Below, piece after piece: positions 9,783 to 17,780 of a stretch of DNA of 64,000 nt. A model generated the notes under the pieces. The model saw only the letters and a list, made by a program, of their open reading frames with translations. It was not told the DNA's origin and did no database searches. The stretch spans positions 372,001-436,000 of the forward strand of contig NZ_LJSD01000011.1 of assembly GCF_001303895.1 (NCBI RefSeq), written 5' to 3'. This stretch comes from Mesorhizobium sp. 1M-11. GTDB lineage: Bacteria; Pseudomonadota; Alphaproteobacteria; Rhizobiales; Rhizobiaceae. Position 1 is the first letter of the stretch. Each line of letters begins with the position of its first letter. The translations under genes were made by a program, and so were the position numbers.

Positions 9783-10709
9783 TCATCCTTTCATCAGGCG
9801 GCCGACATGCGCTGCGACCGAAAATGCCAATCCGTGCAGGTCGTAACCGCCTTCCAGCAGGCTGACCAGCCTGTTTGAACTATGGCGGCGGGCGCGATCC
9901 ATCAACTGCCCGGTCGCCCAGTCGAAATCGTCCTCGACAAGATTGATCTCGGCCAGCGGATCGCGGTGGTGCGCATCAAAGCCGGCCGAGATGATGATCA
10001 GGTCTGGCGCGAAAGAATCAATCGCCGGCAGCACACGTGTGTTGAACGCCTCGCGAAAGATGTCGCTGCCTGTCGCCGGGGCCAGCGGCGCGTTGACGAT
10101 GTTGCCGGCACCGGTCTCGCTTTTGGCGCCCGTGCCCGGATAAAGCGGCATCTGGTGCGTGGAACAATAGAGCACCGATGGATCGTCCCAGAAGATGTCC
10201 TGCGTACCGTTGCCGTGATGCACATCCCAGTCGACGATGGCGACACGCTCGGCGCCGTGCCTCTCCTGCGCGTAGCGTGCGGCTATGGCCGCCGTGTTGA
10301 ACAGGCAGAACCCCATGGCCGTGGTTTTCTCGGCGTGATGCCCCGGCGGGCGTGCCGCCACGAAGACGTTGTCGGCCTGGCCGGCAAAGACATCGTCGAC
10401 AGCCACATTGGCCGCGCCGATGGCGGTCAGCGCCGCTTGCCAGCTTTTTGGGCTCGCTACCGTGTCGGAATCGATGACGGCAATGCCGTCTTTCGGGATT
10501 GCCTTGCGCACGCGCTCGACGAAATCCTTCGGGTGACAATAGAGAATGGTCGCTTCGTCGCCCATCGGCGCCTCGCGCCGATCGAGAGCGACGAAGGCCT
10601 CGTCATCCAGAACCCGCTCGATGGCACGCAGCCTGTCCGGCCGCTCCGGATGGCCGGCGGGCGTGATGTGTTCCAGGAAAATCGGATGCGTGTAGAGGCG
10701 GGTCGTCAT
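9783..10709 (-). CDS. Histone deacetylase superfamily amidohydrolase
   Basis: A 308-residue class II HDAC-like zinc hydrolase (acetoin utilisation/acetylpolyamine amidohydrolase family). The active-site motifs are present: RPPGHHAEKTTAMGFC with the catalytic His pair, the zinc ligands in DWDVHHGNGTQ, and the third ligand region GFDAHHRDPL. In bacteria such enzymes deacetylate small molecules or protein lysines; the substrate is open. It is coupled to xseB with a 3-base gap, an arrangement seen in many alphaproteobacteria. Confidence 0.93.
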   Translation of the reverse strand: MTTRLYTHPIFLEHITPAGHPERPDRLRAIERVLDDEAFVALDRREAPMGDEATILYCHPKDFVERVRKAIPKDGIAVIDSDTVASPKSWQAALTAIGAANVAVDDVFAGQADNVFVAARPPGHHAEKTTAMGFCLFNTAAIAARYAQERHGAERVAIVDWDVHHGNGTQDIFWDDPSVLYCSTHQMPLYPGTGAKSETGAGNIVNAPLAPATGSDIFREAFNTRVLPAIDSFAPDLIIISAGFDAHHRDPLAEINLVEDDFDWATGQLMDRARRHSSNRLVSLLEGGYDLHGLAFSVAAHVGRLMKG

Positions 10710-10757
10710 GGAGCCACCTTATCAGCAATGGCGATGATGGCCACGCGACAAGCATTG

Positions 10758-10857
10758 GAGCATTTCCGTTTTTCACGGAAATACGGAAACGCTCCGATTT
10801 TTTGTTTTAACGCAATTCCGGACGCAAAACCGCTGCGCACTTTTGCTGGAATTGCGC
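10758..10857. repeat. Mosaic palindromic intergenic element, copy B
   Basis: Module 2 comes first: GAGCATTTCCG (10758-10768) against CGGAAACGCTC (10784-10794), one mismatch. A T-rich linker follows, then module 1: CGCAATTCC (10811-10819) against GGAATTGCG (10848-10856), 9 of 9. It has the same two palindromic modules as 9413-9512 but in reverse order. It lies just upstream of the cobalamin riboswitch. Confidence 0.75.
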
Positions 10858-10934
10858 CAGCCTGTTGGGGAAAAGACGGCATCCGACGTCGGGATCAGGG
10901 CTGCCTTTGCTCTCGAACCGGGCTATGTTCGCCG

Positions 10935-11100
10935 CACTGTCAGGTGCCTGCCACGAGGCGGGAGAATCGGGAACACGGTGAAAATCCGTGGCGTGCCCAA
11001 CGCTGTAAGGGGGACCGCTCGGCAAGAGCCACTGTCCGCAAGTAGGACGGGAAGGCGCCGGCAAGCGGGATGAACCCAAGCCAGAAGACCGGCCAGGCAG
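10935..11100 (+). promoter_or_regulatory. Cobalamin (AdoCbl) riboswitch
   Basis: A leader with the hallmarks of a B12 riboswitch: GGTGCC near 10943, the block GGGAACACGGTGAAAATCC with CGTGGC at 10969-10993, TGCCCAACGCTGTAAGGG, GCCACTG near 11028, GGGAAGG near 11049, and the B12 box AAGCCAGAAGACCGGCC at 11078-11094. Binding of coenzyme B12 normally blocks expression of the downstream gene. bluB, which makes the lower ligand of B12, starts 57 bases after it, so this is feedback control of B12 synthesis. Confidence 0.95.
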
Positions 11101-11156
11101 GAATGGTCATCCGCATGGACGGGCGGAGATGCTGTTTCGATCGCAAGGGGAACGCG

Positions 11157-11873
11157 ATGGACGCCGTCCGCAACCATACCTGCCATGCCTTCGGCGACTT
11201 TGAACGCGAAGCCATTTACCGCGCCATCTTCACGCGCCGCGACGTACGCAGCCATTTCCAGCCAGATCCGATAGACGACGCGGTGCTTGCCCGCCTGCTT
11301 ACCGCTGCGCACCACGCCCCATCGGTCGGTTTCATGCAGCCCTGGAACTTCATCGTCATTCGGGATCAGGCACGACGCGAAGCCGTGCGTGATCTTTTCC
11401 TGACTGCCCGATCCCAGGAACTGCCTCATATCGCAGAGGAACGGCAGGCGCTCTACCGTAAGCTCAGGCTGGAGGGCATCTGCGAAAGCGCGCTCAACCT
11501 ATGCATCACCTGCGATCGGCGGCGCAGCGAAGGCTCGCCGCTCGGCCGGTGGCACAACCCCCAGATGGATATCTTCAGCACGGTCTGCGCCGTACAGAAT
11601 TTCTGGCTCGCCGCGCGGGCTGAAGGGATCGGAGTTGGCTGGGTGAGCATCCTCGACGCCGACGCGCTCAAACAATTGCTCGGTATTCCCGATCATGTCG
11701 TGCCCGTCGCCTATCTTTGCGTCGGCCATGTCTCGGAATTCGCCGCAAGGCCAGATCTCGAGCGCAAAGGCTGGGCACCACGCCTGCCACTCTCAGACCT
11801 CATCATGAGCGAGACTTATGCTGGCGTCGGCGAGGATGCCCTGAAAGCTGCGGCCAGTGCCAGCCAAGGGTAA
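11157..11873 (+). CDS. bluB: 5,6-dimethylbenzimidazole synthase
   Basis: A 238-residue flavoprotein of the nitroreductase fold that fragments reduced FMN to make 5,6-dimethylbenzimidazole, the lower ligand of cobalamin. Recognisable segments are FTRRDVRSHF, AAHHAPSVGFMQPWNFI and GWVSILD, typical of BluB. The ATG at 11157 follows AAGGGG; an in-frame ATG at 11070 lies inside the riboswitch and is rejected. The cobalamin riboswitch in its leader independently supports the call. It converges on the TetR gene with a 6-base gap. Confidence 0.96.
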   Translation: MDAVRNHTCHAFGDFEREAIYRAIFTRRDVRSHFQPDPIDDAVLARLLTAAHHAPSVGFMQPWNFIVIRDQARREAVRDLFLTARSQELPHIAEERQALYRKLRLEGICESALNLCITCDRRRSEGSPLGRWHNPQMDIFSTVCAVQNFWLAARAEGIGVGWVSILDADALKQLLGIPDHVVPVAYLCVGHVSEFAARPDLERKGWAPRLPLSDLIMSETYAGVGEDALKAAASASQG

Positions 11874-11879
11874 AAGAGT

Positions 11880-12491
11880 TCAGGCGGAAACCTTGCCGTC
11901 CGCCAGCAAGCCTTCCATGAGCGCGCGGAAGGCCTTGATCGCCTTGATGGAGGTCGCGCCAGGATCGTCGGAGTTGGCAACCCACTGCGCGGCATAGAGC
12001 GAGGCACCGCTGATCAGTCGAGCCATGGCTTCCGGATCCATCTCGCGGACAACCCCCTCCTCTTTCAAGGCAGCAAGGTTCCTTGTTAGGGATGAGATAC
12101 AGTTATTGGCATTGGGCCAAAGCGCCGGGTCGCCGAGTACAGCCGGGCCGTCGCGCAGGACGATGCGCTGGACTTCCGGGTCCAGCGCCATTTCCACATA
12201 GCCGATGTTCTCGTCCAGGAAGCCTTGCCAGCGTGTCTTGGCTTTGGCCGAGATGGCATTGAGGCGCGTGCACATCTCAGTGTCGATCTGGGCGACGACG
12301 GCCTCGAACAGCCCCTTCTTGTCGCCGAAATGGTGATAAAGAGCGCCCCGCGTCAGCCCTGCCTCCGCGGTGAAATCATCCATCGATGCGTTCGCATAAC
12401 CGACCGTCGCAAACGCCCGGCGCGCAGCCGCGATCAGCTTTGCCCGCGTTTCGGCAATCATCTCGCTACGAGGTTTGTGGGCAGTCCTCAT
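11880..12491 (-). CDS. TetR/AcrR family transcriptional repressor
   Basis: A 203-residue TetR-type regulator. The N-terminal helix-turn-helix covers about residues 14-62 (AARRAFATVGYANASMDDF, GLTRGALYHHFGDKKGLF); the all-helical C-terminal ligand domain is variable. AAGGA 7 bases before the ATG at 12491 supports this start over one 11 codons upstream. It is divergent from two MFS transporter genes, and the 157-base intergenic region carries four copies of one palindrome. It therefore very probably represses itself and the transporters until a ligand, likely an exported compound, binds. Confidence 0.93.
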   Translation of the reverse strand: MRTAHKPRSEMIAETRAKLIAAARRAFATVGYANASMDDFTAEAGLTRGALYHHFGDKKGLFEAVVAQIDTEMCTRLNAISAKAKTRWQGFLDENIGYVEMALDPEVQRIVLRDGPAVLGDPALWPNANNCISSLTRNLAALKEEGVVREMDPEAMARLISGASLYAAQWVANSDDPGATSIKAIKAFRALMEGLLADGKVSA

Positions 12492-12520
12492 CGTTTTTTC
12501 CTTTTGCCGCTTCGCTTTCC

Positions 12521-12537
12521 ACATACGTCGCGTATAT
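12521..12537. promoter_or_regulatory. TetR operator site 1
   Basis: ACATACGTCGCGTATAT contains the palindrome ATACG-N3-CGTAT (12523-12535). First of four related sites between the tetR and MFS genes, closest to tetR. Confidence 0.8.
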
Positions 12538-12543
12538 TTTTTT

Positions 12544-12560
12544 ACATACGCACCGTATAT
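12544..12560. promoter_or_regulatory. TetR operator site 2
   Basis: ACATACGCACCGTATAT, the same ATACG-N3-CGTAT core. Its centre is 23 bases from the centre of site 1, about two helical turns. Confidence 0.8.
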
Positions 12561-12564
12561 TAAT

Positions 12565-12592
12565 TGACATACGTGGCGTATGCAATTATCTC
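12565..12592 (+). promoter_or_regulatory. Candidate sigma70-type promoter for the MFS genes
   Basis: A perfect -35 box TTGACA (12565-12570) is followed after 16 bases by a weak -10-like TATCTC (12587-12592). Operator site 3 covers the -35/spacer, so repressor binding would block RNA polymerase. Confidence 0.5.
12567..12583. promoter_or_regulatory. TetR operator site 3
   Basis: ACATACGTGGCGTATGC, centre 23 bases from site 2. It overlaps the TTGACA -35 box of the MFS promoter and is the exact reverse complement of site 4. Confidence 0.85.
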
Positions 12593-12596
12593 ATTC

Positions 12597-12613
12597 GCAT
12601 ACGCCACGTATGT
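12597..12613. promoter_or_regulatory. TetR operator site 4
   Basis: GCATACGCCACGTATGT, the perfect 17-base inverted copy of site 3. Its centre is 30 bases from site 3, about three helical turns, and it ends 35 bases before the MFS start codon. Confidence 0.85.
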
Positions 12614-12648
12614 AAGTGGCGCACCCTCAAATTTCCAGGAGTGCTCCC

Positions 12649-13869
12649 ATGCGCAATCCTTATGGTGAAATCTTCAGAGTCCCCGGAGCCAAGGGCTTCG
12701 CCGCCGCGGCCTTCATTGCCCGGCTGCCTATCGCCATGGCGCCCATCGGCATTGTCGCGATGCTCTCCCAGGCACGCGGCGAATATTGGTTGGCGGGTGC
12801 GGTATCAGCTACCTTCGCCTTGACCAACGCTTTTGCCGCCCCGCAGATCTCGCGATGGATCGACCGGCTCGGTCAGACCGCCGTGGCGGCTCCCACGACG
12901 ATCATCTCTGTCATCGCCTTCATCGCCCTGCTCGCAGCCACCCACTATGACTGGCCGAGCTGGACGCTGTTCGCTTCGGCATTCCTGGCGGCTGCAATGC
13001 CCAGCGTGCCGGCCATGGTGCGGGCGCGCTGGACGGAAAAGTTCCGCGATCGTCCGGAACTCAACACGGCCTTCGCTTTCGAGTCGGTTGCCGACGAACT
13101 GGTCTATATCGCCGGCGCCTCGCTTTCGGTGGGCCTCAGCGTGGCTCTCTTCCCGGAAGCCGGCATGCTGGCCAGCACGCTTCTCCTGGCCTTCGGCATG
13201 GCCGCCTTCATCCTGCAACGCGCCAGCGAACCCAAGATCAGACAGCCCGAACACGGCAGTGGCGGCTCGGCGATCATGCTGCGTCCCGTCCAGATCATAA
13301 CGCTGGCGCTTGTCTTCGTCGGCGCGATCTTCGCCACGGCCGAGGTAAGCTCGGTGGCCATCACCAAGGAACTCGGCCAGCCGACCGCCGCCAGCCTCGT
13401 CATCGGTGTCTACGCGGCCGGTTCCTTCATCGTCGGTCTCATCGTCGGCGCGTTGAACCTTCAGGCTCCGAAACAGCGCCTGCTCGCCCTTTCGATCGCC
13501 ATCGTTGCATTGACCACTCTGCCGTTGCTCGTCGCCAACACCGTTCCGCTGCTGGCGCTCGCTGTCTTCGTCAGCGGCGTGGCGATCTCGCCCACCTTCA
13601 TCATGGCCTTCGGCTTGATCGAGCGGCGCGTACCCGAAGCCATGCTGACCGAAGGCATCACCTGGGTGATGACCGGCATCGGCATCGGCATGGCGCTGGG
13701 TGCATTCGTGGCGGGCTGGGTGGTCGACAATTATGGCGCACAGAACGGTTTCTGGGTCTCGGTGGCGGCTGGCACGATCGCCTTCGTGATCGTGCTTCTC
13801 GGCCAGAAGGCGCTCGCCGGCGAGACGGAAAGCGAATTATCGCAAGCTGCTCCGCAGGCAGCGGAGTGA
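12649..13869 (+). CDS. MFS transporter, first of a tandem pair
   Basis: A 406-residue major facilitator with about 12 predicted hydrophobic helices, such as residues 15-40 and a final pair near the C-terminus (GIGMALGAFVAGWVVD). Substrate unknown; position next to a TetR repressor suggests drug or metabolite efflux. The ATG at 12649 has CAGGAG 7 bases upstream. The next gene encodes a close paralog: both start MRNPY-EIF--PGAK and share GEYWLAGAVSATFAL. The pair therefore arose by tandem duplication. Transcription is probably controlled by the operator array at 12521-12613. Confidence 0.9.
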   Translation: MRNPYGEIFRVPGAKGFAAAAFIARLPIAMAPIGIVAMLSQARGEYWLAGAVSATFALTNAFAAPQISRWIDRLGQTAVAAPTTIISVIAFIALLAATHYDWPSWTLFASAFLAAAMPSVPAMVRARWTEKFRDRPELNTAFAFESVADELVYIAGASLSVGLSVALFPEAGMLASTLLLAFGMAAFILQRASEPKIRQPEHGSGGSAIMLRPVQIITLALVFVGAIFATAEVSSVAITKELGQPTAASLVIGVYAAGSFIVGLIVGALNLQAPKQRLLALSIAIVALTTLPLLVANTVPLLALAVFVSGVAISPTFIMAFGLIERRVPEAMLTEGITWVMTGIGIGMALGAFVAGWVVDNYGAQNGFWVSVAAGTIAFVIVLLGQKALAGETESELSQAAPQAAE

Positions 13870-13908
13870 CATTCGCCGACCTTCAGGACAACGACCCAAC
13901 AGGACCAA

Positions 13909-13932
13909 CGAGCCGCCTTCTCAGGCGGCTCG
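13909..13932 (+). terminator. Hairpin between the two MFS genes
   Basis: A perfect 10-base stem, CGAGCCGCCT with AGGCGGCTCG, and a TCTC loop. A weak T-rich tract (CTGTCTTTG) follows. It may attenuate read-through from the first to the second transporter gene or stabilise the upstream mRNA. Confidence 0.55.
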
Positions 13933-13969
13933 ACTGTCTTTGAAATCTCAACTATTCCCGGTGACGGCC

Positions 13970-15178
13970 ATGCGTAACCCTTACAGCGAAATTTTCCAGG
14001 CACCCGGCGCCAAGGCGTTTTCCGCGGCCGGCTTCGTTGCCCGCTTTCCGCTCTCCATGATCACGCTCGGCATCGTGACGATGCTGTCGGAAACACATGG
14101 CGAATACTGGCTTGCTGGCGCAGTCTCGGCCACCTTCGCGCTGGCAAGCGGCTTGATCGCGCCGCAGGTGTCACGGCTTGTCGACCGGCACGGCCAGCGC
14201 CGTGTTCTTGTGCCCGCGACGCTGATCGCCGTTTCGGCACTGATTGGCCTGATGGTGGCTACCCATTTGAAGGCGCCCAACTGGACGCTGTTTCTTTTCG
14301 CGATCCTCAGCGGCGCGATACCGAGCTTCAGTTCCTTCGTCAGGGCGCGGTGGACCGAGCTTTACCGCGGCACCTCGAAGCTGCACGCGGCGTTTGCCTT
14401 TGAATCCGTGGTCGACGAAGTCATGTTCATGGTCGGTCCGATCCTCGCGATCGGTCTGAGCGTCACCATCTTCCCCGAAGCCGGACCATTGGCCGCCACG
14501 ATCTTTCTTCTTGTCGGCAGCTTGCTGTTTGCTGCCCAGAGATCCACCGAGCCACCAATCCATGCGCGGGAGAGCAACGGCGGTCGCTCCGTCATCCGCC
14601 TCGGTTCGCTGCAGATCATCGTGCTGACCCTGGCGTCCATCGGCGCGATCTTCGGCACGGCCGAAGTGGCTGCAGTCGCCTTCGCGGAAGCCCAAGGCAA
14701 CAAAGCGGCCGCCAGCCTTACCCTGTCGGCCTATGCGGCCGGCTCACTCGTTGCCGGCCTTGCCTTCGGCATGTTGAAGCTCAAGCTGCCGCTTGCCCGG
14801 CAATTGCTCGTCACGATAGCGCTGGCGGCCCTCACCACTTTGCCGCTGCTCATCGTGGGCAGCATCCCCATGCTTTCACTGGTGTTTTTCGTCGCGGGCG
14901 TCGCCGTTTCGCCGACCATCATCACCTCGATGGCGCTGGTTGAAAAACTGGTACCGTCCTCCAAGCTCACCGAAGGCATGACCTGGGCGATCACCGGCAT
15001 CGGTATCGGCATGGCCGCAGGTTCAGCGGCCGCAGGCTGGGTGATCGACGCCTACGGTCCGACCAGCGGCTTCCTGGTTTCGATCACGGCTGGCGTTGTC
15101 GCCTTGATTGTCGCACTGGCCGGTCAGCGCAACCTGCAACATTCTGTGCACGACACGACCGCCCCGGTTTTGGCTTGA
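13970..15178 (+). CDS. MFS transporter, second of a tandem pair
   Basis: A 402-residue major facilitator paralogous to the preceding gene over its whole length, for example EIFQAPGAKAFSAAGFVARF and PLLIVGSIPMLSLVFFVAGV. The ATG at 13970 was chosen because it aligns with the paralog's start; the ribosome site is weak. It has no obvious promoter of its own and follows the first gene after 100 bases containing a strong hairpin, so expression may depend on read-through. Substrate unknown, and divergence between the copies could mean different specificity. Confidence 0.88.
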   Translation: MRNPYSEIFQAPGAKAFSAAGFVARFPLSMITLGIVTMLSETHGEYWLAGAVSATFALASGLIAPQVSRLVDRHGQRRVLVPATLIAVSALIGLMVATHLKAPNWTLFLFAILSGAIPSFSSFVRARWTELYRGTSKLHAAFAFESVVDEVMFMVGPILAIGLSVTIFPEAGPLAATIFLLVGSLLFAAQRSTEPPIHARESNGGRSVIRLGSLQIIVLTLASIGAIFGTAEVAAVAFAEAQGNKAAASLTLSAYAAGSLVAGLAFGMLKLKLPLARQLLVTIALAALTTLPLLIVGSIPMLSLVFFVAGVAVSPTIITSMALVEKLVPSSKLTEGMTWAITGIGIGMAAGSAAAGWVIDAYGPTSGFLVSITAGVVALIVALAGQRNLQHSVHDTTAPVLA

Positions 15179-15221
15179 GCGGCTTCATCGAAACGGACGC
15201 GATATGGCGCCCTGTTGCCGA

Positions 15222-16325
15222 TCAGAGAATTTCCGTCCTGGCGATGCGGATGCCGAAGCCTTCCAGGCCGACATAATGCCGCTCGCGCGAAGCAATCAGA
15301 TTGATCGATGAAATGCCGAGATCCTTGAGTATCTGCGCGCCAAGTCCGATCTCGCGCCATTCGTTCTCGCGCCGGCGCGCTTCCTCGTGGTCCTCGCGCT
15401 CTGCGCCTGCCTGCCGGTTGCGGCCACCATGGCTACCGACGCCGGTGGATCCCTCGCGCAGATAAACGATGACCCCGCGCTTGCGCTCTCCGAGCGCCTT
15501 CATGATGTCGGCAAGAACTGTGTGCGTGCCGAAGACGTCCGTCGTGACATCTTCCAGATGCAGGCGCACCGGCACTTCCTCGCCGTCACGAATGTCGCCG
15601 TAGACGATTGCCAGATGATGCATCGCTTCCCAGGGCAGCGAATAAGCGATCGCGGTTGCCTTGCCCCCAGGCGTGTCGATGTCCGAGCAGGCGACGCGCT
15701 CGACCAACGTTTCCTTGCGCTGGCGGTAGGCAATGAGATCGGCCACCGAGACCTGCTTCAGCCCATGCTCCTCGGCGAAGGCTGCCACTTCAGGCCCGCG
15801 CTTGACGGTGCCATCGTCATTGACCAGTTCGGAAATGACCCCGACCGGCGGCAGGCCGGCCAATTTGCACAGATCGACCGCGGCTTCCGTATGGCCGGAG
15901 CGCATCAGCACGCCGCCTTCCCGTGCGATCAGCGGAAAGATGTGGCCGGGCCGCACGAAATCGCTGCCTGCGACGTTGCCATTGGCCAGGTTACGCACGG
16001 TAAGCGTGCGATCCTCTGCGGAAATGCCGGTCGTCGTGCCATGCTTGAAGTCGACGCTGACCGTGAAGGCGGTCGTATGGGCGGAATCGTTGTCGGCCAC
16101 CATCGGCGCCAGATTGAGCCGCTTGGCTTCCTCGCGCGGCATCGGCGTGCAGACGATGCCGGAGGTGTGGCGCACGATGAAAGCCATCTTCTCCGGCGTA
16201 CAGTGAACGGCCGCGACGATCAGGTCACCCTCATTCTCGCGACCGTCATCGTCCATGACGACAACGATCTCGCCGCGCTCGAAGGCGCGCAAGGCTTCGA
16301 CAATTCTCTTCTGATCGTAAGGCAT
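15222..16325 (-). CDS. ribB: 3,4-dihydroxy-2-butanone 4-phosphate synthase with a degenerate GTP cyclohydrolase II-like tail
   Basis: A 367-residue riboflavin-pathway enzyme. Residues 1-205 are the RibB domain, converting ribulose 5-phosphate to dihydroxybutanone phosphate, with the acidic DDDGRENEGDL motif and MRSGHTEAAVDL. The C-terminal half resembles GTP cyclohydrolase II, but the zinc cysteines expected around the TTDVFGTHT segment are absent, so that activity is probably lost. This degenerate fusion is common in alphaproteobacteria, which carry a separate RibA. It lies 85 bases downstream of aroC on the same strand, beyond an inverted repeat. Confidence 0.93.
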   Translation of the reverse strand: MPYDQKRIVEALRAFERGEIVVVMDDDGRENEGDLIVAAVHCTPEKMAFIVRHTSGIVCTPMPREEAKRLNLAPMVADNDSAHTTAFTVSVDFKHGTTTGISAEDRTLTVRNLANGNVAGSDFVRPGHIFPLIAREGGVLMRSGHTEAAVDLCKLAGLPPVGVISELVNDDGTVKRGPEVAAFAEEHGLKQVSVADLIAYRQRKETLVERVACSDIDTPGGKATAIAYSLPWEAMHHLAIVYGDIRDGEEVPVRLHLEDVTTDVFGTHTVLADIMKALGERKRGVIVYLREGSTGVGSHGGRNRQAGAEREDHEEARRRENEWREIGLGAQILKDLGISSINLIASRERHYVGLEGFGIRIARTEIL

Positions 16326-16338
16326 GGGGCTCTTTCGG

Positions 16339-16413
16339 TAGCGAATAGTGAGTAGCGAATAGTGAGTAGTGTTTTTTCACTCTATTCGCTACTCACTACT
16401 CGCTATTCACTCA
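16339..16413. repeat. Short tandem and inverted repeat between aroC and ribB
   Basis: Two direct copies of TAGCGAATAGTGAG (16339-16352 and 16353-16366) face inverted copies after a T6 stretch. A 17-base stem forms between 16346-16362 and 16382-16398. It could fold as a hairpin on the minus-strand aroC-ribB transcript. The low-complexity GAATAGTGAGTAG-type unit differs from the other repeat elements in the window. Confidence 0.75.
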
Positions 16414-17508
16414 TCTTCCCGTTTGGCCCCGATGGCGCAGATAGTGGTCGGCAATGGCACAGGCCACCATCGCTTCGCCGATCGGCACGGCACGGATGCC
16501 GACACAGGGGTCGTGGCGGCCCTTGGTGACGACATCGACGTCCTTGCCGTCGCGATCGATGGATTTGCGCGGATTGAGGATCGACGAGGTCGGCTTGACG
16601 GCGAAACGTGCGATGACCGGCTGACCTGTCGAAATGCCGCCAAGGATGCCGCCGGCGTTGTTGGAGAGGAACACCGGCTTGCCGTCGTTGCCCATGCGCA
16701 TCTCGTCGGCGTTCTGTTCGCCTGTGATCCTGGCGGCTTCGAAACCATTGCCGATCTCGACGCCCTTGACTGCGTTGATCGACATGAGGTTCGAAGCAAT
16801 ATCCTGATCGAGCTTGGCATAGATCGGCGCCCCCAGCCCTGCCGGCACACCGTCCGCAACGACCTCGATCACCGCGCCCACGGACGAACCCGCCTTGCGG
16901 ATGCCGTCCAGATAGGCCGCGAACACAGGCACTGACTGCGGATCCGGCGTGAAGAACGGGTTTTCGGCATCGCCGATGAAATTCCAGTTCCAGTTGGCGC
17001 GGTCGATTTCCTTCTCGCCCATCGAGATCAATGCGCCGCGCACGACAAGGCCCGGAACGACCTTGCGGGCAAGCGCGCCGGCTGCGACGCGGGCCGCGGT
17101 CTCGCGCGCCGAGGAACGGCCGCCACCACGATGATCGCGGATGCCGTATTTGACCTCATAAGCATAGTCGGCATGACCCGGCCGGTACTGGCGAGCGATC
17201 TCGCCATAATCCTTCGAGCGCTGGTCGACATTCTCGATCAGCATCGACACGGGCGTGCCCGTGGTGATCATGGTAACGCCGTCCTCGTCCATGACGAAAC
17301 CCGACAATACCTTGACCTCGTCCGGCTCGCGGCGTTGCGTGACGAAGCGCGACTGGCCCGGCCTGCGACGGTCAAGCTCGGCCTGGATGTCCTCTCGGGT
17401 GAAGCGGATGCCGGGCGGACAGCCATCCACGACGCAGCCCAAGGCCGCACCGTGGCTTTCGCCCCAGGTGGTTACCCGGAAAAGATGACCGAAGGTATTA
17501 TGCGACAT
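16411..17508 (-). CDS. aroC: Chorismate synthase
   Basis: A 365-residue enzyme for the last step of the shikimate pathway, which makes chorismate from EPSP with reduced FMN. Signature segments: [20 protein letters not shown] at the N-terminus, [16 protein letters not shown], and the C-terminal [13 protein letters not shown]. The ATG at 17508 with an upstream GAGGG gives the usual start; an upstream in-frame codon adds six residues. Chorismate also feeds 4-hydroxybenzoate for UbiA, encoded at 29.9 kb. It is the first gene of an aroC-ribB minus-strand unit. Confidence 0.97.
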   Translation of the reverse strand: MSHNTFGHLFRVTTWGESHGAALGCVVDGCPPGIRFTREDIQAELDRRRPGQSRFVTQRREPDEVKVLSGFVMDEDGVTMITTGTPVSMLIENVDQRSKDYGEIARQYRPGHADYAYEVKYGIRDHRGGGRSSARETAARVAAGALARKVVPGLVVRGALISMGEKEIDRANWNWNFIGDAENPFFTPDPQSVPVFAAYLDGIRKAGSSVGAVIEVVADGVPAGLGAPIYAKLDQDIASNLMSINAVKGVEIGNGFEAARITGEQNADEMRMGNDGKPVFLSNNAGGILGGISTGQPVIARFAVKPTSSILNPRKSIDRDGKDVDVVTKGRHDPCVGIRAVPIGEAMVACAIADHYLRHRGQTGR

Positions 17509-17780
17509 CTGTAGCAGCCCTCGCACGGGTCTGACCCCGGCATGGCCTGCCTTCTATTAGCGTTTTCCGCAGTGGTCAAACAGGGGCAAACCCGTGCTGA
17601 TACACGCTTCGATTACAAGCATCAGACCGACAGAAGGAGCCCTCCGAGGGAGGTTACGCCCCTGTTGTCCACGGGAGGTGACTTAGGTTTGACACATTCG
17701 GCTGGTTTCTGTTTGTTTCCGTCGCCGCATACGGCCGCCGCATGGGAACGGCGCAGAACAACAAACAATGAGGACCATCA

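Noticed and set aside
11070..11156. Upstream ATG start for bluB
   Set aside because: The ATG is inside the conserved cobalamin riboswitch core; the ATG at 11157 has a good ribosome site and fits the family start.
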